Source of the DNA: Bacillota bacterium
Lineage (GTDB): Bacteria; Bacillota; Clostridia; DSM-8532
Direction: 5' to 3'
Assembly (NCBI GenBank): GCA_023410885.1
Contig: JAEYPI010000061.1
Location: forward strand, 1 to 6,221
Length of the DNA: 6,221 nt
Positions 4,999 through 6,221 of this stretch are shown in pieces. The position numbers were made by a program, and so were the translations under genes. The notes beneath the pieces are model-generated. The model saw only the letters and a list, made by a program, of their open reading frames with translations. It had not been told where the DNA came from and did no database searches. How positions within the stretch are numbered: position 1 is the stretch's first letter; every line of letters begins with the position of its first letter.

Positions 4999-6153
4999 TT
5001 AGTCTTCCGGGAGGCTTTCAGCCTTTGGCGGCCTTGGCCCGAAGAATTGGTAGTAATAGCATAAAAGACCACCATTATAAAGCTTGCGGTTCTTGTCAGC
5101 CTTGCGGCCGAAGGATTTCTCAAAATCAGGGTCTGCATTAATTACATAAAAAGACCATGTTGAAAGCTTCTTAAAGCTTTCACCCATATCCTGATAAAGG
5201 CGGCTGTTTTCCTTCTTCTCACCGATTCTTTGACCATAGGGCGGATTGGTGACAATAAACCCATATTTAGCTTTTGAAGAAATTTCTTTGACATCTCGGG
5301 TTTGTATGTGGACCATATCGGATACGCCTGCCTGACGGGCATGGTAATTGGCCATACTCACAGCCTCAGGATTAATATCATAACCCTGGATGAGAATATC
5401 ATTGACAGGCCTGATAAGGTCCCTCGCCTCACTTAAGGCCCTGTACCAGATCTCTCTTGGAATATTGGGCCATTCCTGACAATCAAATTCCCTGTCCAAT
5501 CCCGGTGCTTTGTTCATGGCCATGAGGGCGGCTTCAATCGGAATGGTGCCGGAACCGCAGAAGGGATCGATTAAGGGTTTTCCCGGCGCCCAGCGACTAA
5601 TCATTAACATAGCGCTTGCCAAAGTTTCCTTGATAGGGGCGGTATAGGCCAGACTTCTATAGCCTCTTTTATGAAGGCCTGCCCCCGAGCTATCAATGGC
5701 CATGGTGACTTTATCCTTGTAGATGGTAAAATCAATATGATATCTAGGACCCGTCTCTGGGAAGACTTCAAGCTTGTAGACCTGCCTAAGTCGCTCCACA
5801 ATAGCCTTTTTTATTATGGACTGGCAATCGGAAATACTCATGAGTGTGGATTTGACACACCCTCCCGTGACAGGGAATTCCGCATCTTTAGGAAGCCAAT
5901 CCTCCCAGGGCAAGGCCCGGGTAGCCTCAAATAGATCATTAAAGGTAGTGGCCGTAAATTCGCCCATCAGGACATAAACACGTCCTGCAGAACGCAGCCA
6001 TAGATTGGCTCTGCACAGAGCCTCATAATCGCCGTCAAAGTAAATCTTACCGTTATCGGTAAAGGTATCTTCGTAGCCCAGATGTTTTATTTCTCTTGCC
6101 ACAACCGCTTCAACACCAGCGGTGGCAGTGGCAAAAAGCTTTAATTGCTTCAT
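4999..6153 (-). CDS. rlmL: THUMP-domain class I rRNA methyltransferase, RlmL/YpsC-like (23S rRNA guanine-N2)
   Basis: This 384-residue protein matches the RlmL/YpsC family, whose E. coli member makes m2G2445 in 23S rRNA using SAM. The N-terminus (about 1-65) is the ferredoxin-like region starting KLFATATAGVEAVVAREI. The THUMP RNA-binding domain follows, to about 155. LHKRGYR at 160-166 is the family linker motif. The Rossmann methyltransferase domain has DPFCGSGT (196-203, SAM-binding motif I region), the acidic GYDINPEA (257-264) and the catalytic NPPYG (303-307), typical of N-methylation of a base amino group. Length fits the stand-alone Bacillota form; E. coli RlmKL is a larger fusion with RlmK. 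The ATG at 6153 is backed by AAGGAG (6164-6159) five bases upstream. The gene converges on the PBP gene across a bidirectional terminator. The exact target base is inferred from the family. No promoter is evident in the last 68 bases (6154-6221), so it may be transcribed from outside the window. Confidence 0.92.
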   Translation of the reverse strand: MKQLKLFATATAGVEAVVAREIKHLGYEDTFTDNGKIYFDGDYEALCRANLWLRSAGRVYVLMGEFTATTFNDLFEATRALPWEDWLPKDAEFPVTGGCVKSTLMSISDCQSIIKKAIVERLRQVYKLEVFPETGPRYHIDFTIYKDKVTMAIDSSGAGLHKRGYRSLAYTAPIKETLASAMLMISRWAPGKPLIDPFCGSGTIPIEAALMAMNKAPGLDREFDCQEWPNIPREIWYRALSEARDLIRPVNDILIQGYDINPEAVSMANYHARQAGVSDMVHIQTRDVKEISSKAKYGFIVTNPPYGQRIGEKKENSRLYQDMGESFKKLSTWSFYVINADPDFEKSFGRKADKNRKLYNGGLLCYYYQFFGPRPPKAESLPED

Positions 6154-6221
6154 GTGTTCTCCTTATGCCTCGTAAGACAAGTCTCTGTTTCTTATCTTCA
6201 AAGTGTCCTTTTAATTTTGCA

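Noticed and set aside
4728..5138. 136-codon minus-strand frame spanning the end of the PBP gene and the terminator
   Set aside because: It overlaps two confident genes out of frame and reads through the strong terminator hairpin. Its sequence is not like a known protein.
6175..6184. AGACAAGTCT dyad upstream of the methyltransferase
   Set aside because: Only four base pairs around a two-base centre; this is expected by chance and has no supporting promoter nearby.

Overview
The window looks like a piece of a Bacillota chromosome, most likely from the class Clostridia. The evidence is the AGGAGG-type ribosome binding sites, the encoded CCA ends on both tRNAs, the clostridial-looking short TyrRS, and a class A PBP with a cysteine-bearing C-terminus. 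This is a judgement from gene character, not from a database search. I see no phage, transposon or CRISPR signature.

Layout. On the minus strand at the left edge is the first 22 codons of a lipoprotein gene (1-66). Next is a two-gene tRNA operon on the minus strand, tRNA-Asn(GTT) then a CAU-anticodon tRNA (265-420). It has a near-consensus sigma-A promoter (454-482) and an intrinsic terminator (215-257). Upstream of it, on the same strand, lies tyrS (652-1881). A 453-bp divergent intergenic region (1882-2334) separates tyrS from a plus-strand class A penicillin-binding protein gene (2335-4926). A strong bidirectional terminator (4940-4972) separates the PBP gene from a convergent minus-strand THUMP-domain 23S rRNA methyltransferase gene (4999-6153).

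The coding genes are housekeeping: tRNA charging, rRNA modification and peptidoglycan synthesis. The most interesting part is the roughly 245-nt transcribed leader of the PBP gene. It begins at an extended -10 promoter. Read by eye, it folds into a closed multi-branched RNA: a long-range closing helix joins the predicted first transcribed bases to bases just upstream of the Shine-Dalgarno sequence, and at least three internal hairpins follow. Its 5' strand can also pair with a neighbouring segment, and in part with the Shine-Dalgarno region. It matches no riboswitch or leader class I can recall, so it is a candidate undescribed cis-regulatory RNA controlling cell-wall synthesis. No function has been shown.
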